This document shows, one piece after another, positions 22,378 through 24,150 of a stretch of 24,150 nt of DNA (position 1 is the stretch's first letter; every line of letters starts with the position of its first letter). The notes below the pieces were generated by a model, which worked only from the letters and a program-made list of their open reading frames with translations, had not been told where the DNA came from and did no database searches. The DNA comes from Dehalococcoidia bacterium. Lineage in GTDB: Bacteria > Chloroflexota > Dehalococcoidia > JACVQG01 > JAHKAY01. The position numbers and the translations under genes were made by a program. The DNA lies in assembly GCA_030744635.1 (NCBI GenBank), contig JASLQE010000311.1, forward strand, positions 1-24,150, read 5' to 3'.

Positions 22378-23763
22378 CTACAGGATATACCGGCTGAGGT
22401 CCTCGTCCATTAGCAGGTCCCCAAGGTGGCCCCGCACATAAGCGGTGTCCACTGCTATCTTTTCCCCCTGTCTATCGGGGGCACTAAAGCTGAGCTCTTC
22501 TAGCACTTGCTCCATAATAGTATACAGGCGTCGGGCACCGATGTTCTCCATCCGCAGGTTTGTCTCCTCAGCCAGCGAGGCTATTTCTGCCACGCCATCA
22601 TCTGTGAACTCCAACTCTACATCTTCGGTGGCCAGCAGCGCCTGGTATTGCCGGGTAAGGGAGTTCTGGGGTTCCACCAGGATCCTCTCCATGTCCCGCC
22701 GCGAGAGGCGGCTGAGTTCCACCCGGAGCGGAAAGCGGCCCTGAAGCTCCGGAATTAGGTCCGAGGGTTTGTTCTGATAGAAAGCGCCGGCGGATATGAA
22801 CAGAATGTGGTCCGTCTTCACCGGACCGAAACGGGTCATCACCGTTGTACCTTCCACCAGGGGCAGCAGGTCACGCTGGACCCCCTCGCCGGAGACATCC
22901 CGGCCCATCTCCATGCGAGGTCCGCAGAGCTTGTCCAGCTCGTCCAGGAAGACCACGCCGTGTTCCTGGCAGTGCTGCACTGCCTCATCTATGACATCCT
23001 CAAAGTCAATGAGGCGGTTGGCCTCCTCGCGGGCCAGGATGCGCTGTGCCTCTCTAACACGCACCCGGCGGTGGGTCTTGTGCTCCCCGAAGCCCCGGAA
23101 GCTATCTACAAACTGCTCCCAGGAGTTTTCCTCGCCCTCAGGGCCGCCGCCTATCATCTCCTGCCGGCCGTCCTGGGTTATCTCAATCTCTACCACCTGG
23201 TCATCAAGCTTGTGGTCACGGAGGAGCCGGGCCACGGTCTGCCGCGACGAGCCTTTTGGGGTGAGTCGGCGCCGGGTGCGCCGCGCCTCTTCCCCGGAGA
23301 ACAGGGATAGCTGCCCTTTGGCAACAACTCTATGGGTGGTATGAGGTAGCTGCTCGCACAGGTAGTCCAGCAGCTTCTCAGTGGCCAGCTTCTCGGCCTT
23401 GGACTCAACCTCACGAATCTTAACATCGTATATCATCATCACGCTATTTTCTACTAGGTCGGAGACAATGGAGTCCACATCGCGACCCACATAGCCCACC
23501 TCGGTAAACTTGGTGGCCTCCACCTTGATAAAGGGAGCATTGGACAGTAGTGCCAGGCGGCGGGCCAGCTCCGTCTTACCCACTCCGGTGGTGCCGATGA
23601 GCAATATGTTTTTGGGCACCACATCCCGTTTCATATCGGCAGGCAGGCGGCGGCGGCGTTCACGGTTGCGCATAGCTATGGCCAGCGCCCGTTTGGCTGA
23701 TTGCTGCCCAACTATATACCGGTCCAGGGTATCTACTATTTCTTTTGGGGTAAGCTCCGCCAT
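22378..23763 (-). CDS. hslU: HslU, AAA+ ATPase of the HslUV protease
   Basis: This 461-residue hexameric ATPase unfolds proteins and feeds them to the HslV peptidase. Walker A is GTTGVGKT (57-64); the usual sequence is GPTGVGKT, so a Thr replaces Pro. The pore loop GYVGRDV is at 90-96. The intermediate I-domain (about 110-240) is divergent and rich in Arg and Glu. Walker B is VVFLDELDK (270-278), ELQGRFP (339-345) holds the arginine finger, sensor 2 is ENIGARRL (406-413), and the C-terminus DLSRYIL is the tail that inserts into HslV. GGAGG (23773-23769) lies 5 nt before the ATG. Normally hslV lies immediately upstream; here the upstream neighbour is a divergent gene and hslV is absent from the window. 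It heads the ribosomal operon. Confidence 0.95.
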   Translation of the reverse strand: MAELTPKEIVDTLDRYIVGQQSAKRALAIAMRNRERRRRLPADMKRDVVPKNILLIGTTGVGKTELARRLALLSNAPFIKVEATKFTEVGYVGRDVDSIVSDLVENSVMMIYDVKIREVESKAEKLATEKLLDYLCEQLPHTTHRVVAKGQLSLFSGEEARRTRRRLTPKGSSRQTVARLLRDHKLDDQVVEIEITQDGRQEMIGGGPEGEENSWEQFVDSFRGFGEHKTHRRVRVREAQRILAREEANRLIDFEDVIDEAVQHCQEHGVVFLDELDKLCGPRMEMGRDVSGEGVQRDLLPLVEGTTVMTRFGPVKTDHILFISAGAFYQNKPSDLIPELQGRFPLRVELSRLSRRDMERILVEPQNSLTRQYQALLATEDVELEFTDDGVAEIASLAEETNLRMENIGARRLYTIMEQVLEELSFSAPDRQGEKIAVDTAYVRGHLGDLLMDEDLSRYIL

Positions 23764-23789
23764 GGCGTCCTCCGCAGATGCCGTAACTC

Positions 23790-23818
23790 AGTTTAGCACA
23801 AGCTGCTTGCTTCGGCAA
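23790..23818 (-). promoter_or_regulatory. Sigma-70-type promoter of the hslU-rpsB-...-proS operon
   Basis: On the minus strand: -35 TTGCCG (23818-23813), a 17-nt spacer, then -10 TAAACT (23795-23790) preceded by the TG of an extended -10 (TGCTAAACT). The predicted transcript starts near 23783, giving a leader of about 20 nt that contains only the hslU ribosome site. It shares the 160-nt gap 23764-23923 with the divergent promoter of the next gene. Confidence 0.55.
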
Positions 23819-23882
23819 TAATGATACAAGGGCTTGATGTCTGGCTCCCGGCACTACCCGCTACGCTTTGCTACCGCACTTA

Positions 23883-23891
23883 TGGTATTAT
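23883..23891 (+). promoter_or_regulatory. Extended -10 promoter of the HMG-CoA-synthase-like gene
   Basis: TGGTATTAT (23883-23891) is a TG-N extended -10 with a 5-of-6 hexamer (TATTAT 23886-23891) and no clear -35. Transcription would start near 23898, leaving a leader of about 26 nt that includes AGGAGG (23915-23920), 3 nt before the ATG at 23924. Confidence 0.45.
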
Positions 23892-23923
23892 CTTCGTTAA
23901 AAGGGCAGGGAACGAGGAGGCGT

Positions 23924-24150
23924 ATGGTTGGGATAACTTCTTTCGGGGCCTACGTACCCCTCTTTAGAATGCCACGGGCTGAGATTGCGCGGGCGTGGGG
24001 TATCGCCGCCCTGGGGGAAGGTGAGAGGGCGGTGAGGAACTACGATGAGGACAGCCTTACCATGGCGGTGGAGGCCTGCCAGGACTGTTTGCGTGGGGTG
24101 GAGCGCTCAGGGGTGGACGGCCTGTTTATGGCTACAACCACCGCCCCTTA
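23924..24150 (+). CDS. HMG-CoA synthase / thiolase-fold family protein, 3' truncated by window edge
   Basis: Only the first 75 residues are visible. ATG 23924 follows AGGAGG closely. The start MVGITSFGAYVPLFRMPRAE, then GEGERAVRNYDEDSLTMAVE (around 36-55) and VDGLFMATTTAP at the edge, match the N-terminal half of bacterial HMG-CoA-synthase-family proteins, many of which in environmental bacteria carry a C-terminal OB-fold/zinc-ribbon domain. The catalytic Cys would lie beyond the window. Since the same locus encodes the MEP enzymes dxr and ispG, a mevalonate-pathway role is unlikely; an acyl-CoA condensing or ketoacyl-type role is more plausible but is inference. Confidence 0.8.
   Translation, partial: MVGITSFGAYVPLFRMPRAEIARAWGIAALGEGERAVRNYDEDSLTMAVEACQDCLRGVERSGVDGLFMATTTAP

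Overview
The window is about 60% GC by eye and codes almost without gaps. It looks like a chromosomal piece of an uncultured Chloroflexota, most likely Dehalococcoidia. This placement is inferred from three things: a very short elongation factor Ts, the combination of CoA-transferase, dehydratase and molybdoenzyme genes with an HMG-CoA-synthase-like gene, and dense operons using ATG, GTG and TTG starts. No rRNA, tRNA, CRISPR array, insertion sequence or phage gene was seen.

Layout. (1) Positions 1-3537, + strand: the 3' part of one 2-hydroxyacyl-CoA dehydratase/benzoyl-CoA reductase-type subunit, the complete partner subunit, and an overlapping family III CoA-transferase. This is a catabolic trio of the kind used for reductive or radical acyl-CoA chemistry. 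(2) 3699-5713, + strand: hisS and rph. (3) 5815-7335, - strand: a membrane-anchored sulfite-oxidase-family molybdoenzyme with what looks like a leaderless GTG start. It diverges from (4) 7567-8745, + strand, a CoA-transferase-fold gene with the alpha-methylacyl-CoA racemase residue pattern. (5) 8788-12375, - strand: a metal-dependent amidohydrolase followed by two tandem paralogous MFS exporters, the first broken by a one-base frameshift.

(6) 12648-23763, - strand: a long housekeeping operon in the order hslU-rpsB-tsf-pyrH-[uncharacterised Cys-rich gene]-frr-uppS-cdsA-dxr-rseP-ispG-proS. Most junctions are 4-nt start/stop overlaps or gaps under 10 nt. It links translation (S2, EF-Ts, RRF, ProRS), UMP kinase, the MEP isoprenoid pathway (Dxr, IspG) leading to undecaprenyl diphosphate (UppS), CDP-diacylglycerol synthesis and a site-2 protease. 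A good promoter sits upstream of hslU, and no hslV is adjacent. (7) From 23924, + strand: the start of a divergent HMG-CoA-synthase-family gene that runs off the window.

The points most worth following are the unknown Cys-rich protein wedged between pyrH and frr, the hslU-led ribosomal operon without hslV, the leaderless and possibly Sec/Tat-dual molybdoenzyme, and the dehydratase plus CoA-transferase trio. I did not find a clearly new multi-gene system such as defence, a secondary-metabolite cluster or a mobile element.
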